From NCBI RefSeq assembly GCF_900100315.1, contig NZ_FNFF01000001.1:620001-684000 (forward strand): a stretch of 64,000 bases of DNA. The letters are read 5' to 3'. A model generated the notes under the pieces. That model had not been told where the DNA came from. It saw only the letters and a program-made list of their open reading frames with translations, and did not search any database. A program made the translations under genes and the position numbers. Below, piece by piece: positions 29,057 to 37,716 of this stretch. Source of the stretch: Streptomyces indicus (GTDB taxonomy: Bacteria > Actinomycetota > Actinomycetes > Streptomycetales > Streptomycetaceae). Positions within the stretch are counted from its first letter, which is position 1. Each line of letters starts with the position of its first letter.

Positions 29057-29122
29057 ACGGGATGGATGCTACGTGAAACCACTTCCCGCACCGACCCCGT
29101 ACCTCCTCAGTACCTGACCTGT

Positions 29123-31408
29123 TCAGCCGTCCAACTCGCTCAGCCGCGCCGCAATCTCCCCCCGTGACGGCACGCCCAGCTTCGCCAGGATCCGTTCCAG
29201 GTGCGCATCGACCGTGCGCTTCGAGATCACGAGGCGCTCGGCGATCTCCCGGTTCGACAGTCCTTCGGAGGCGAGCAGCGCCACCTCGTGCTCGCGGCGC
29301 GTCAGTTCATGGGTCTGCGAGCGCGGCGCCGGGATCACCTCCTTCGCCTGCCGGCCGGTGGCGAGGGCGACGACCTCGTCCTGCGGCCGGCGCGCCCCGT
29401 CGGCGCGCAGCTCGGCGCAGCGCTGCTCGCCGAGTGCCGCGTGCGCGGCCCGTACGGCGTTCTGGTGGAACTCCTCCATCAGCGAGGTGCCGCCGAGCCG
29501 CGCCCCGGCCCCGGCCCACAGCGGGTCCGCGGCACCGAGCAGCCAGACGGCCTCCTCGTGGCGTCCGTCGTGTCCGGCGAGCCAGGCGAGCAGTTCCAGG
29601 CAGTAGCCCATGCCCACGCCGTCGCCCAGCTCGTGCTTGATCCGCAGGGCGGTGGCGCCCGAGGCGCGGCTCTGCTCGTACTCGCCGCGCCGGAAGCGGG
29701 CCACGCCGGTCACGAAGTGCAGATAGCCGCGCACCCAGCCTTCCTTGGAGTCCTCGCCGAGTCGCCTGAGGCCCCGTTCGCAGACCTCGAGCGCCTCGTC
29801 GAGCTGTCCGCTGAGGTGCTGCATGTAGCCGATCTGGGTCTCGAGGGTGACGAGGCCCACCACGTCGCCGGCCTCCTCCAGGATCCGGTACGCCTCCTCG
29901 GCCGCGCGGGCCGCCTCCTCGTGCCGCTCCATGAACGTGAGCGACAGATTGAGGTAGACGCGGCCGCGCCCGGCGACCACCGGGTCGTCCAGGTGGTCCG
30001 CGATCCGCACGCACTCCTCGGCCTCGTCCAGCGCCCGGGGGTCGGCCTGGAAGGCGCCGAGATACGCGCTCTGTGCCAGCGCCCAGGCGCGCTCGCGCAC
30101 GGCGCCCGGGAAGCGGTCGGTGATCTTCGCGTACCAATAGCGGCCCTCGGTGTGCAGGCCAGCGATGTGCCAGTACGGCCAGAGGGACCCGGTGAGGGCG
30201 GCGGCCTCGCTGTCCTTGCCCGGTGCCGCGAGCGCGTACTCGATGGCGAGCCGGATGTCGGGGTGCTGTTCGCGCAGCGCGCGGTAGCGCTTGATCTGGT
30301 CGTCGGCCAGGAAGTGGCGGTCGAACTCCTCGGCGAGGCGCAGGTAGCGGGCGTAGTGGCGCTCGCGCAGCTGTGCCTGCTCGCCGCGCAGGGCGAGGTG
30401 TTCGGCCCCGTATTCGCGCAGGGTGTCGAGCATGCGGTAGCGCGAGCCGTCGGCTCCCTCGCGCTGCACCACGGACTTGTCGACGAGCCCGACGAGCGCC
30501 TCCAGGATGTCCTCGCGCGGCAGCGGTCCGCCCGCGCAGACCTCCTCGATGGCCGCGATGTCGAAGCTGCCCGCGAAGACGGAGAGCCGCGACCAGAGCA
30601 ACTGCTCCTGTTCGGAGCAGAGTTCGTGGCTCCACTCGATGGCCGTGCGCAGCGTCTGGTGCCGCGGCAGCGCGGTGCGCCTGCCGCCCGTGAGCAGCCG
30701 GAAGCGGTCCTCGAGGCGGGCCACGAGCTGGTCGAGGGGCAGCACCCGCAGGCGCACGGTGGCGAGTTCGATCGCGAGCGGCATGCCGTCCAGGCGCCGG
30801 CACAGGGCGACCACGTCGGCCCGATTCCCGTCGTGCACCGTGAACGCCGGGTCGACCGCGCGGGCCCGCTGCGCGAACAGCTCCACCGCGTCGCCGCCGT
30901 TGGCCCGTACCGGCAACGGCGCGATGGGGCAGATGTGTTCGCCGGGTACGTCCAGCGGCTGGCGGCTGGTGGCGAGCACCGACACTCCGGTGGTCTCGTG
31001 CAGCAGGATGTCGGAGAGCATCGCGCAGGCGTCCACGAGGTGCTCGCAGGTGTCCAGGATCAGCAGCAGGTTGCGCTCGCGCAGATGGTCGAGCACCGCG
31101 TCGAGCGGCGGCCGCGGGTCGCCCTCGGGCAGCCCCAGGCAGTTGGCCACGGTGTGCGGGAGCAGCTCGGGGTCGCGCAGCTCGGACAGTTCGACCAGGC
31201 AGACCCCGTGTGCGTAGCGGCCGGCGACGCGCGCCGCGCTGCGTAGCGCGATCCGCGTCTTGCCCACACCGCCGGGCCCGGTCACGGTGACCATCCGGGT
31301 CTGGCGCAACGCCTCGTCGACCCGGGTGAGTTCCTTGTTCCGCCCGACGAACCCGGTGACCTCCACCGGCAGTTCGCCGGGCCTGCGGCGGACAAGAGCC
31401 AAAGTCAT
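29123..31408 (-). CDS. STAND ATPase transcription regulator with LuxR domain
   Basis: A 761-residue regulator. Residues 15-60 carry VTGFVGRNKELTRV and the P-loop TGPGGVGKT (44-51), with Walker B LLLILDTCEHL near 115. The middle is tetratricopeptide-like helical repeats (370-660). The C-terminus is a LuxR HTH: LTRREHEVALLASEGLSNRE and VISKRTVDAHLERILAKLG. Such proteins switch on when a ligand binds and ATP drives assembly. GAGG stands 6 nt before ATG 31408. It is a lone gene, with paired GTATAC-containing repeats upstream. Confidence 0.9.
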   Translation of the reverse strand: MTLALVRRRPGELPVEVTGFVGRNKELTRVDEALRQTRMVTVTGPGGVGKTRIALRSAARVAGRYAHGVCLVELSELRDPELLPHTVANCLGLPEGDPRPPLDAVLDHLRERNLLLILDTCEHLVDACAMLSDILLHETTGVSVLATSRQPLDVPGEHICPIAPLPVRANGGDAVELFAQRARAVDPAFTVHDGNRADVVALCRRLDGMPLAIELATVRLRVLPLDQLVARLEDRFRLLTGGRRTALPRHQTLRTAIEWSHELCSEQEQLLWSRLSVFAGSFDIAAIEEVCAGGPLPREDILEALVGLVDKSVVQREGADGSRYRMLDTLREYGAEHLALRGEQAQLRERHYARYLRLAEEFDRHFLADDQIKRYRALREQHPDIRLAIEYALAAPGKDSEAAALTGSLWPYWHIAGLHTEGRYWYAKITDRFPGAVRERAWALAQSAYLGAFQADPRALDEAEECVRIADHLDDPVVAGRGRVYLNLSLTFMERHEEAARAAEEAYRILEEAGDVVGLVTLETQIGYMQHLSGQLDEALEVCERGLRRLGEDSKEGWVRGYLHFVTGVARFRRGEYEQSRASGATALRIKHELGDGVGMGYCLELLAWLAGHDGRHEEAVWLLGAADPLWAGAGARLGGTSLMEEFHQNAVRAAHAALGEQRCAELRADGARRPQDEVVALATGRQAKEVIPAPRSQTHELTRREHEVALLASEGLSNREIAERLVISKRTVDAHLERILAKLGVPSRGEIAARLSELDG

Positions 31409-31503
31409 TCCCAACCTCACTGCATGCGGCGTGTGCAGGGCGGTCGGCGCGTTCGCCTCCGCTTCTCGCCGACGACGATACGCGTCGGCCGGGCGGACGT
31501 CCT

Positions 31504-31546
31504 CGGTATACCTATGCCCGCCCCAGAAGAAGTTCGGTATACGCAT
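31504..31546. promoter_or_regulatory. Paired GTATAC direct repeats
   Basis: CGGTATACCTAT (31504-31515) and CGGTATACGCAT (31535-31546) share CGGTATAC and the final AT. Their starts are 31 nt apart, about three helical turns, so two bound proteins would face the same side of the DNA. They lie roughly 100-140 nt upstream of the STAND regulator and may be its own operators. Confidence 0.4.
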
Positions 31547-31784
31547 CGGCCCCGTAATTGCTGTCCGTTGTGATTGCCAGGAGGCAGAGTGGGGCTCGTA
31601 CGGCACAGGCGAGTTCGTGCGCGTACGGCACGAGCTCGGTCGGCTGGCTTGTCGGTGAGCCAGCCGGCCGTAGCGCCCGCCCGGGCGCCGTCCGCGCTCC
31701 CCCCTCCGCCCCGGCCTTCGGGTCGCGGGCCTGCGGGGCGCCCGGGGTCGGGGTGTTCTGCGCCCCCTGTTGCCCGTTCCTTCC

Positions 31785-31822
31785 GTCGACGCCCTCGCGC
31801 TTCCCTTCCGAGGGCGTCGACG
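31785..31822. repeat. 13-bp inverted repeat
   Basis: GTCGACGCCCTCG (31785-31797) and CGAGGGCGTCGAC (31810-31822) are exact inverse complements around a 12-nt pyrimidine-rich loop. The right arm runs into the first of the three 28-bp direct repeats. It could end transcripts entering from either side. Confidence 0.6.
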
Positions 31823-31903
31823 CATGCCTGGACAGCGGCAGTTGTCGACGCATGCCCGGACAGCGGCCGTTGTCGCCGTATGCCCGGACTCCGGCTCCCG
31901 TTG
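31817..31903. repeat. Three tandem 28-bp repeats
   Basis: Copies start at 31817, 31845 and 31873. The first two differ at two positions (core GCATGCC-GGACAGCGGC-GTT); the third is diverged and 3 nt longer (GTATGCCCGGACTCCGGCTC). They end 10 nt before the SPFH -35 element, which suggests binding sites for an activator or a slipped duplication. Confidence 0.6.
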
Positions 31904-31912
31904 TAGTCATCT

Positions 31913-31941
31913 TGACACTTAATCCCATGCGCGGGATTATC
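31913..31941 (+). promoter_or_regulatory. SPFH operon promoter covered by a perfect palindrome
   Basis: The -35 TTGACA (31913-31918) and -10 GATTAT (31936-31941) are 17 nt apart. The 20-bp palindrome TAATCCCATGCGCGGGATTA (31921-31940; 7-bp arms, 6-nt centre) fills the spacer and overlaps the -10. A bound repressor would exclude RNA polymerase. The predicted start is about 20 nt before the SPFH ATG and leaves room for AGGGGGG. Confidence 0.6.
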
Positions 31942-31966
31942 GTCCTAGTGACATTAAGGGGGGTTC

Positions 31967-32998
31967 ATGGCCGACATCACCCGGCGCTTCGGACTGCGCC
32001 ATCTGCGATCCGCACCCACGGCCCACATCCGGCACCTGCGTGCGGGCAAGGTCGTGCACGACGGTCCCGGGCTGAGCTTCTGGTACCGCTCGCTCAGCGC
32101 CGCACTCTCCGAAATACCCGTGGACGACCGCGAGTTGGCGATGAGCTTCCACGCCCGCACCGCCGACTTCCAGGACGTGTCCACGCAGGCCACCGTCACC
32201 TACCGGATCAGCGACCCGGTGACGGCGGCGGCCAGGATCGACTTCTCGATCGACCCGGACACGGGGGCCTGGCGCGGGGCACCCGTGGAGCAGCTCGCGA
32301 CCCTGCTCACCGAGACCGCGCAGCAGCACGCCCTGGACGTCCTGGCCCGCACCCCGCTCGCCGCCGCCCTGGTCGACGGGGTCGCGGCGGTCCGCGAGCG
32401 GATCGCCGCCGGGCTCGCGGCCGAACCGCGCCTGCCCGCCACGGGGATCGAGGTGGTGGCCGTACGGGTGGTGGCGATCCGGCCCGAGGCCGAGGTGGAG
32501 CGCGCCCTGCGCACCCCGGCGCGCGAGCTGATCCAGCAGGAGGCCGACCGCGCCACGTACGAGCGCCGGGCCGTGGCCGTGGAGCGCGAGCGGACCATCG
32601 CCGAGAACGAGCTGGCCAGCCAGATCGAACTGGCCCGGCGCGAGGAGCAGTTGGTGGACCAGCGCGGCACCAACACGCGGCGCGAGGCCGAGACCAAGGC
32701 CGCGGCCGACGGGGTGCGCACCGAGGCGGAGGCGGCCCGCAAGGTGCGCCTGGCCCGGGCCGAGGCCGCGGCGGCGCGCGAGATCGGCGAGGCCCGCGCG
32801 CAGGCGCAGGCCGCATGGCTCGAGGTACACGGGCGCACGGATCCCGCGGTGCTGCACGCGCTCGCGGCGAGCCGCGCGGCGGAGAACCTGCCGCGGATCG
32901 AGAGCCTCACGCTCTCGCCGGACGTGCTCACGGGGCTGCTGGCCAAGCTGGGTGCGGGCGGCCCGGCGCCGGTCGCCACGGGCCGCGGTGAGCGCTGA
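31967..32998 (+). CDS. SPFH (band-7/stomatin-like) domain protein
   Basis: A 343-residue protein. Residues 20-185 form the SPFH domain ([20 protein letters not shown], then [20 protein letters not shown]). Residues 190-285 are a highly charged Ala/Glu/Arg coiled coil ([19 protein letters not shown]). There is no N-terminal transmembrane helix, unlike typical flotillins, so any membrane contact is indirect. SPFH proteins assemble into large rings or cages. Its TGA overlaps the next ATG by 1 nt, so it is co-translated with the NAD-kinase-like gene. AGGGGGG precedes ATG 31967. Confidence 0.9.
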   Translation: MADITRRFGLRHLRSAPTAHIRHLRAGKVVHDGPGLSFWYRSLSAALSEIPVDDRELAMSFHARTADFQDVSTQATVTYRISDPVTAAARIDFSIDPDTGAWRGAPVEQLATLLTETAQQHALDVLARTPLAAALVDGVAAVRERIAAGLAAEPRLPATGIEVVAVRVVAIRPEAEVERALRTPARELIQQEADRATYERRAVAVERERTIAENELASQIELARREEQLVDQRGTNTRREAETKAAADGVRTEAEAARKVRLARAEAAAAREIGEARAQAQAAWLEVHGRTDPAVLHALAASRAAENLPRIESLTLSPDVLTGLLAKLGAGGPAPVATGRGER

Positions 32999-33888
32999 TG
33001 GCGCTGGCGCCGCGTGCGGTGCTCGTGCACCGCACCACGGAGTACGCCGAGTTGCTGGCCCGGCACGGAACGCACGGGCAGGCCGCGTTCTTCCTCTCGT
33101 CGCGCGGGCGCTCGGTGGACGAGCTCGTCGAGCGCCACCGCCGTACGGCCGCCGCGCTCGCCGAGGTGGCGGCGGCCGTGCCGATCACCTGGCGGCAGAG
33201 CCGCGTGGAGCGGGCGGATCTCGACCGGTTCCTGTTCGGGCCCGAGGACGTGGTGGTCGTGGTCGGCCAGGACGGCCTGGTGGCCAACACCGCGAAGTAT
33301 CTGTCCGGCCAGCCCGTGATCGGGATCGACACCGATCCCGGGCGCAACCCCGGCGTCCTGGTGCGCCACCGCGCCCGCGACGCCGCCCGGCTGCTGCCCG
33401 CGGCGCTCGGAAAGGCCACCGGCGACGAGGAGTTGACGATGGTGGAGGCGGTGGCCGACGACACGCAGCGGCTGCTCGCGCTGAACGAGATCTATCTCGG
33501 TCCGCCCGGCCACCAGACGGCCCGCTACCGCATCGGCAGCGGATCCGGCGCGGAGGCGCAGGCCTCGTCCGGGGTGCTCGTCGGCACCGGGACGGGCGCC
33601 ACCGGCTGGCTGCGCTCGCTCTGGCAGGAACGCGGCAGCACGCTGGCACTGCCTTCGCCGGCGGAGCGCCGGCTGCTCTGGTTCGTCCGCGAGGCCTGGC
33701 CGTCACCGGCCACCGGCACCTCGCTGGTCGCGGGCGAACTGCGGGGCGGCGCACGCCTGGAGCTCACGGTGGAGTCCGACCGGCTCGTGGCCTTCGGTGA
33801 CGGCATGGAGCAGGACGCTCTGGAGCTGGTGTGGGGGCAGCGGGTGCGGGTCGGGGTGGCCGCCACGGCGTTGCGGCTGCTGGGGTGA
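32998..33888 (+). CDS. NAD kinase-like protein, mitochondrial NADK2 type
   Basis: A 296-residue protein of the NAD/diacylglycerol kinase fold. Recognisable motifs are [11 protein letters not shown] (89-97, the GGDG site with Gln91 for Gly but the Asp kept), [16 protein letters not shown] (106-121), ALNEIYLG (NE motif, 161-168) and [15 protein letters not shown] (190-204). The NTDP-like and SSG...TGTGS-like motifs match mitochondrial NADK2 better than bacterial PpnK, as I remember them. It probably phosphorylates NAD or a related nucleotide; activity is unproved. Such proteins are often annotated as sugar kinases. Start is coupled to the SPFH gene. Confidence 0.82.
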   Translation: MALAPRAVLVHRTTEYAELLARHGTHGQAAFFLSSRGRSVDELVERHRRTAAALAEVAAAVPITWRQSRVERADLDRFLFGPEDVVVVVGQDGLVANTAKYLSGQPVIGIDTDPGRNPGVLVRHRARDAARLLPAALGKATGDEELTMVEAVADDTQRLLALNEIYLGPPGHQTARYRIGSGSGAEAQASSGVLVGTGTGATGWLRSLWQERGSTLALPSPAERRLLWFVREAWPSPATGTSLVAGELRGGARLELTVESDRLVAFGDGMEQDALELVWGQRVRVGVAATALRLLG

Positions 33889-33945
33889 GGGCTGCGGCTG
33901 CCGGGGTGAGGACGGCAGCCGCTCAGGTGAGGACGGCGGACCCGG
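33889..33945. repeat. Degenerate 20-22-nt repeats after the SPFH operon
   Basis: GGTGAGG recurs at about 33884, 33905 and 33925, each followed by a GC-rich stretch such as GCTGCGGCTGCCG or ACGGCAGCCGCTCA. The repeats begin at the stop codon of the kinase-like gene. They resemble decayed tandem duplications of the gene end; no function is evident. Confidence 0.45.
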
Positions 33946-34111
33946 CCCGCATCCGGGCGGCGGCCCAAGGATCCGGAACGCCTCGTTCGAGTGCAGCTGT
34001 TGGACATCCGTACGAGATCCTTTCACTTCTGCACCACGCGCCCTTTCCCTCCCCGGGGTCTCTTGGAACACTCCACCGACCTGCCCCCACCAGCCCCGAG
34101 GACCCCCACTC

Positions 34112-36169
34112 ATGGCCGAACTGAACCGCCGCCGTTTCCTGAAGATCGCCGGCGCGAGCGCGGGTTTCGCCGCGCTCTCGGAGTCCATCGCCCGGGCCGC
34201 GTCCCTGCCGGCCGCCCGCGCCACCGGCACCATCCAGGACGTCGAGCACATCGTCGTCCTCATGCAGGAGAACCGGTCCTTCGACCACTACTTCGGCACG
34301 ATGAAGGGCGTACGGGGCTTCGGCGACCCGCGCCCGGTGACGCTGCCGAGCGGCAAGCCGGTCTGGCACCAGGCGAACAACAACAAGGTGACGCTGCCGT
34401 TCCGCCCCGACGTCGACGACCTGGGCATGCAGTTCATCGCGGGCCTCGACCACGACTGGGCGGGCGGGCACAGGGCGTTCAACAACGGCAAGTACGACCA
34501 GTGGATCCCCGCCAAGTCCGAGCGTTCGATGGCGCATCTGGAGCGCGCGGACATGCCCTTCCACTACGCGCTCGCCGACGCGTTCACCGTGTGCGACGCG
34601 TACCACTGCTCGTTCATCGGCGCCACGGACCCCAACCGCTACTACATGCTCACCGGTTACGTGGGCAACGACGGCACGGGCGGCGGACCGGTGCTCGGCA
34701 ACCAGGAGCTGGGCTACGGCTGGACCACGTACGCCGAACGCCTGGAAAAGGCCGGCGTCTCCTGGAAGGTGTACCAGGACATAGGCGACGGCCTGGACGC
34801 GGCCGGGCACTGGGGCTGGATCAGCGACGCCTTCCGCGGCAACTACGGGGACAACTCGCTGCTCTACTTCAACACCTTCCGCAACGCCAAGCCGGGCGAC
34901 GCCCTCTACGAGAAGGCGCGCACCGGCACCGACGTCAAGGCGGGCGACGGGTACTTCGACGTGCTGCGCGCCGATGTCGCCGCGGACCGGCTGCCGCAGG
35001 TCTCCTGGATCGCGGCACCGGAGGCGTTCAGCGAGCACCCGGACTTCCCGGTCAACTACGGGGCCTGGTACATCTCGCAGGTCCTCGAAGCGCTCACCTC
35101 GAACCCGGAGGTCTGGGCGAAGACGGCGCTGTTCCTCACGTACGACGAGAACGACGGCTACTTCGACCACGTGGTCCCGCCGTACGTCCCCGCCTCGGCC
35201 GCGCAGGGCAGGTCCACGGTGGAGACGGCCACGGACTACTTCCCCGGCAACGCCTCGTACGCGGCCGGGCATTACGGCATGGGCCAGCGGGTGCCGATGA
35301 TCGTGGTCTCGCCGTGGAGCACCGGCGGCTATGTGAACTCCCAGGTCTTCGACCACACCTCGATCATCCGCTTCATGGAGCGGCGGTTCGGGGTGCACGA
35401 GCCCAACATCTCCCCGTGGCGGCGGGCCGTCGCGGGCGATCTGACCTCGGCCTTCGACTTCGGCCGCGCCGTCACCACGCCCGCCGACCTCCCGGACACC
35501 TCGGGCTTCGAGCCCCCGAACCACGACGAGCCGGCCGGCCTGCTGCCCAAGCCGCCCGCCCAGGGGTCCCTGCCCAAGCAGGAGCGCGGCTCGCGCCCCG
35601 CCCGCCCGCTCCCGTACGAGCCCTTCGTGGACGGCGCGGTGGACCCGGCCACGGGCAAGATCTCGCTCACCTTCGGCACGGGCTCCGGCGCGGGCATCTG
35701 CTTCCACGTGCGCTCCGACAACCGCACCGACGGCCCCTGGACGTACACCGCCGGTACCGGCGCCACCGTCTCCGACGCCTGGAACTCGGCCTATTCGGGC
35801 GGGAATCACGACCTCACGGTCTTCGGGCCGAACGGATTCCTGCGCCGCTTCAAGAGCGCCGGCAAGGCCGCAGGACCCGAGGTGAAAGCGCGCCACGACA
35901 AGGCCAGCGGCAATCTGCTCCTGACCCTCACCAATCCGACCTCGGCCGCCGTAACCCTGACGGTCACCAACGCCTATGGCGGCGCTGCCCAGTCGGTGCC
36001 GGTGGGGGCGGGTGCGACGGTGCAGCGGACCGTGGACCTCGCGGCCACCCGCCGCTGGTACGACGTGAGCATTGTCTCGTCGGCCGACAGCGGCTATCTG
36101 CGCCGCCTCGCGGGGCATGTCGAGACGGGTGCGCCGGGCATCAGCGATCCCGCCATCGCCACGGTCTGA
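34112..36169 (+). CDS. Phosphocholine-specific phospholipase C, Tat-exported
   Basis: A 685-residue secreted enzyme of the non-haemolytic PlcN/acid-phosphatase-like family, which releases phosphocholine from phospholipids. The Tat leader is NRRRFLKIAGASAGFAAL. Active-site motifs are VVLMQENRSFDHYFGTM with the phospho-accepting position, DPNRYYMLTGY, FLTYDENDGYFDHVVPP and GQRVPMIVVSPW. The last 120 residues are two small beta domains typical of the family. The role is probably phosphate or choline scavenging. ATG 34112 is chosen for the Tat leader; GAGG is 11 nt upstream. Confidence 0.95.
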   Translation: MAELNRRRFLKIAGASAGFAALSESIARAASLPAARATGTIQDVEHIVVLMQENRSFDHYFGTMKGVRGFGDPRPVTLPSGKPVWHQANNNKVTLPFRPDVDDLGMQFIAGLDHDWAGGHRAFNNGKYDQWIPAKSERSMAHLERADMPFHYALADAFTVCDAYHCSFIGATDPNRYYMLTGYVGNDGTGGGPVLGNQELGYGWTTYAERLEKAGVSWKVYQDIGDGLDAAGHWGWISDAFRGNYGDNSLLYFNTFRNAKPGDALYEKARTGTDVKAGDGYFDVLRADVAADRLPQVSWIAAPEAFSEHPDFPVNYGAWYISQVLEALTSNPEVWAKTALFLTYDENDGYFDHVVPPYVPASAAQGRSTVETATDYFPGNASYAAGHYGMGQRVPMIVVSPWSTGGYVNSQVFDHTSIIRFMERRFGVHEPNISPWRRAVAGDLTSAFDFGRAVTTPADLPDTSGFEPPNHDEPAGLLPKPPAQGSLPKQERGSRPARPLPYEPFVDGAVDPATGKISLTFGTGSGAGICFHVRSDNRTDGPWTYTAGTGATVSDAWNSAYSGGNHDLTVFGPNGFLRRFKSAGKAAGPEVKARHDKASGNLLLTLTNPTSAAVTLTVTNAYGGAAQSVPVGAGATVQRTVDLAATRRWYDVSIVSSADSGYLRRLAGHVETGAPGISDPAIATV

Positions 36170-36177
36170 CCTGGGAC

Positions 36178-36254
36178 TTCGCGGCCGGATGCGTGGGGGT
36201 GCAGGGAGGTCCGCCGCCGCCCGCGCCCGCGGACAGGACGCATCCGGCCGCGAA
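36178..36254 (+). terminator. Long-stem terminator after phospholipase C
   Basis: TTCGCGGCCGGATGCGT (36178-36194) pairs over 17 bp with ACGCATCCGGCCGCGAA (36238-36254). The 43-nt apex contains a second small stem, GTCCGC with GCGGAC. It begins 9 nt after the phospholipase stop. The rest of the 304-nt gap to mscS shows nothing further except the mscS ribosome-binding site. Confidence 0.7.
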
Positions 36255-36473
36255 CTGGCCGAGTCTCTGCGGGTGTTGGCCCGGTTGCCGGGGGCCGGTG
36301 CCGGAACCTCATGTTCATGCGGCAGGATGGCGCCTTGTTTCGACCGCGCGCACCCGGGCCCGCCCGCGCGCGGTGCTACTCGACGACCGAGCAGGTGACC
36401 TCCACGTGACGATCTCTCACATACGGCCCACACCGGGCGTTCCCTGTGCCCCGCGAGCCAGGGAGGTGGGCCG

Positions 36474-37583
36474 GTGAGCTCCGAGGTCACCTGGAACGAC
36501 TGGCTGGTCGCGGGCATCGCGCTCGCCGCCGGCATCGCCGCGGGTCTGCTGCTTCGCCTGGTGCTGCGCTGGCTGGGCAAGGCGGCCAAGCGCACCCGCT
36601 GGAGCGGTGACGACGTCCTCGTGGACGCGCTGCGCTACCTCGTGCCGTGGGCCGCGACCATCGCGGGCGCGGCGATCGGCGCGACGGCCCTGCCGCTCAC
36701 GGACCGCGTACGCGGCATCGTCAACCAGTCCCTGACGGCCGCCCTGATCCTGTTCGCCACGCTCACCGCGACCCGGGTCATCGTCGCCCTCATCAAGGCC
36801 TTCACGCAGGCCAGGACGGGCGTCGCGGGCTCGGCCACCATCTTCGTGAACATCTCGCGCGTCGTGGTGATCGCGATGGGTGTCCTGGTGGTCCTCCAGA
36901 CCATGGGCATCTCGGTGGCGCCCCTGATCACCGCGCTCGGCGTCGGCGGTCTGGCCGTGGCGCTCGCGCTCCAGGACACGCTCGCCAACCTCTTCGCGGG
37001 CGTGCACATCCTCGCCTCGAAGACCATCCAGCCGGGCGACTACATCCGCCTCAGCAGCGGCGAGGAGGGCTACGTCGTCGACATCAACTGGCGCAACACG
37101 GTGGTCCGCAACCTCAGCAACAACCTGGTGATCATCCCCAACGCCAAGCTGTCCTCGACGAACATGACCAACTACACCCGGCCCGAGCAGGAGCTGACGA
37201 TCCTGGTGCAGGCCGGTGTCTCGTACGACAGTGATCTCGAACACGTCGAACGGGTCACGATGGAGGTCGTGGACGAGGTGATGGCCGAGGTCGAGGGCGG
37301 GGTGCGCGAGCACGAGGCGGCGGTGCGCTTCCACACCTTCGGGGACTCCCGGATCAACTTCACGGTGATCCTCGGGGTGGGCGAGTTCAGCGACCAGTAC
37401 CGGATCAAGCACGAGTTCATCAAGCGGCTGCACGGCCGCTTCCAGGCGGAGGGCATCCGGATACCGGCTCCGGCGCGCACCGTCGCGCTGCATCCGAGCG
37501 GCCTGAGCGCCTCGGCCGTGCTCCCGCAGCAGCGCGACGCGTCGCCGGAGCTGCCGCTGATGCAGTCGCCCCGTCACCTGTGA
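36474..37583 (+). CDS. Small-conductance mechanosensitive channel, MscS family
   Basis: A 369-residue membrane channel that opens under tension to release solutes during hypo-osmotic shock. Three to four helices lie in residues 10-155. The pore helix and following segment read ITALGVGGLAVALALQDTLA, then FAGVHILASKTIQPGDYI, which are the MscS signatures. A soluble beta and alpha/beta vestibule follows, and the last 30 residues are a variable tail. GTG 36474 is preceded by GGGAGG at 7 nt. Confidence 0.93.
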   Translation: MSSEVTWNDWLVAGIALAAGIAAGLLLRLVLRWLGKAAKRTRWSGDDVLVDALRYLVPWAATIAGAAIGATALPLTDRVRGIVNQSLTAALILFATLTATRVIVALIKAFTQARTGVAGSATIFVNISRVVVIAMGVLVVLQTMGISVAPLITALGVGGLAVALALQDTLANLFAGVHILASKTIQPGDYIRLSSGEEGYVVDINWRNTVVRNLSNNLVIIPNAKLSSTNMTNYTRPEQELTILVQAGVSYDSDLEHVERVTMEVVDEVMAEVEGGVREHEAAVRFHTFGDSRINFTVILGVGEFSDQYRIKHEFIKRLHGRFQAEGIRIPAPARTVALHPSGLSASAVLPQQRDASPELPLMQSPRHL

Positions 37584-37716
37584 GAGGGCGGGCCGACCGG
37601 CTGTTCGTGACCGCATGAGACCCATCCGGGACTGCGCGGGCACAGCTTCGTCGGCCATACTGCGCACCGGAAGAAACCGAGCGGCTAGTGGCGAAGGCTT
37701 CGCAGGAAAGGCAACC

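Larger units (their letters stand above)
31409..31966. other. 558-nt divergent intergenic region with repeats
   Basis: This region separates the STAND regulator from the SPFH operon. It holds two copies of CGGTATAC plus a loose ATGC-like end (31504-31515 and 31535-31546, 31 nt apart), a 13-bp inverted repeat (31785-31822), three tandem 28-bp repeats (31817-31903) and the SPFH promoter. A GTG-started frame of 105 codons (31589-31906) follows AGGAGG, but its Arg/Pro-rich product looks non-coding. Confidence 0.6.

Noticed and set aside
31589..31906. A 105-codon GTG-started frame after AGGAGG in the STAND-SPFH gap
   Set aside because: The product is Arg/Pro-rich with irregular composition, it runs through the inverted and direct repeats, and the same stretch is open in several frames because of high GC.
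33960..34080. PhoP box upstream of phospholipase C
   Set aside because: GTTCG and GTTGG-like pieces occur, but not as two or more correctly spaced 11-nt units; a pho box is biologically plausible but not shown by the sequence.
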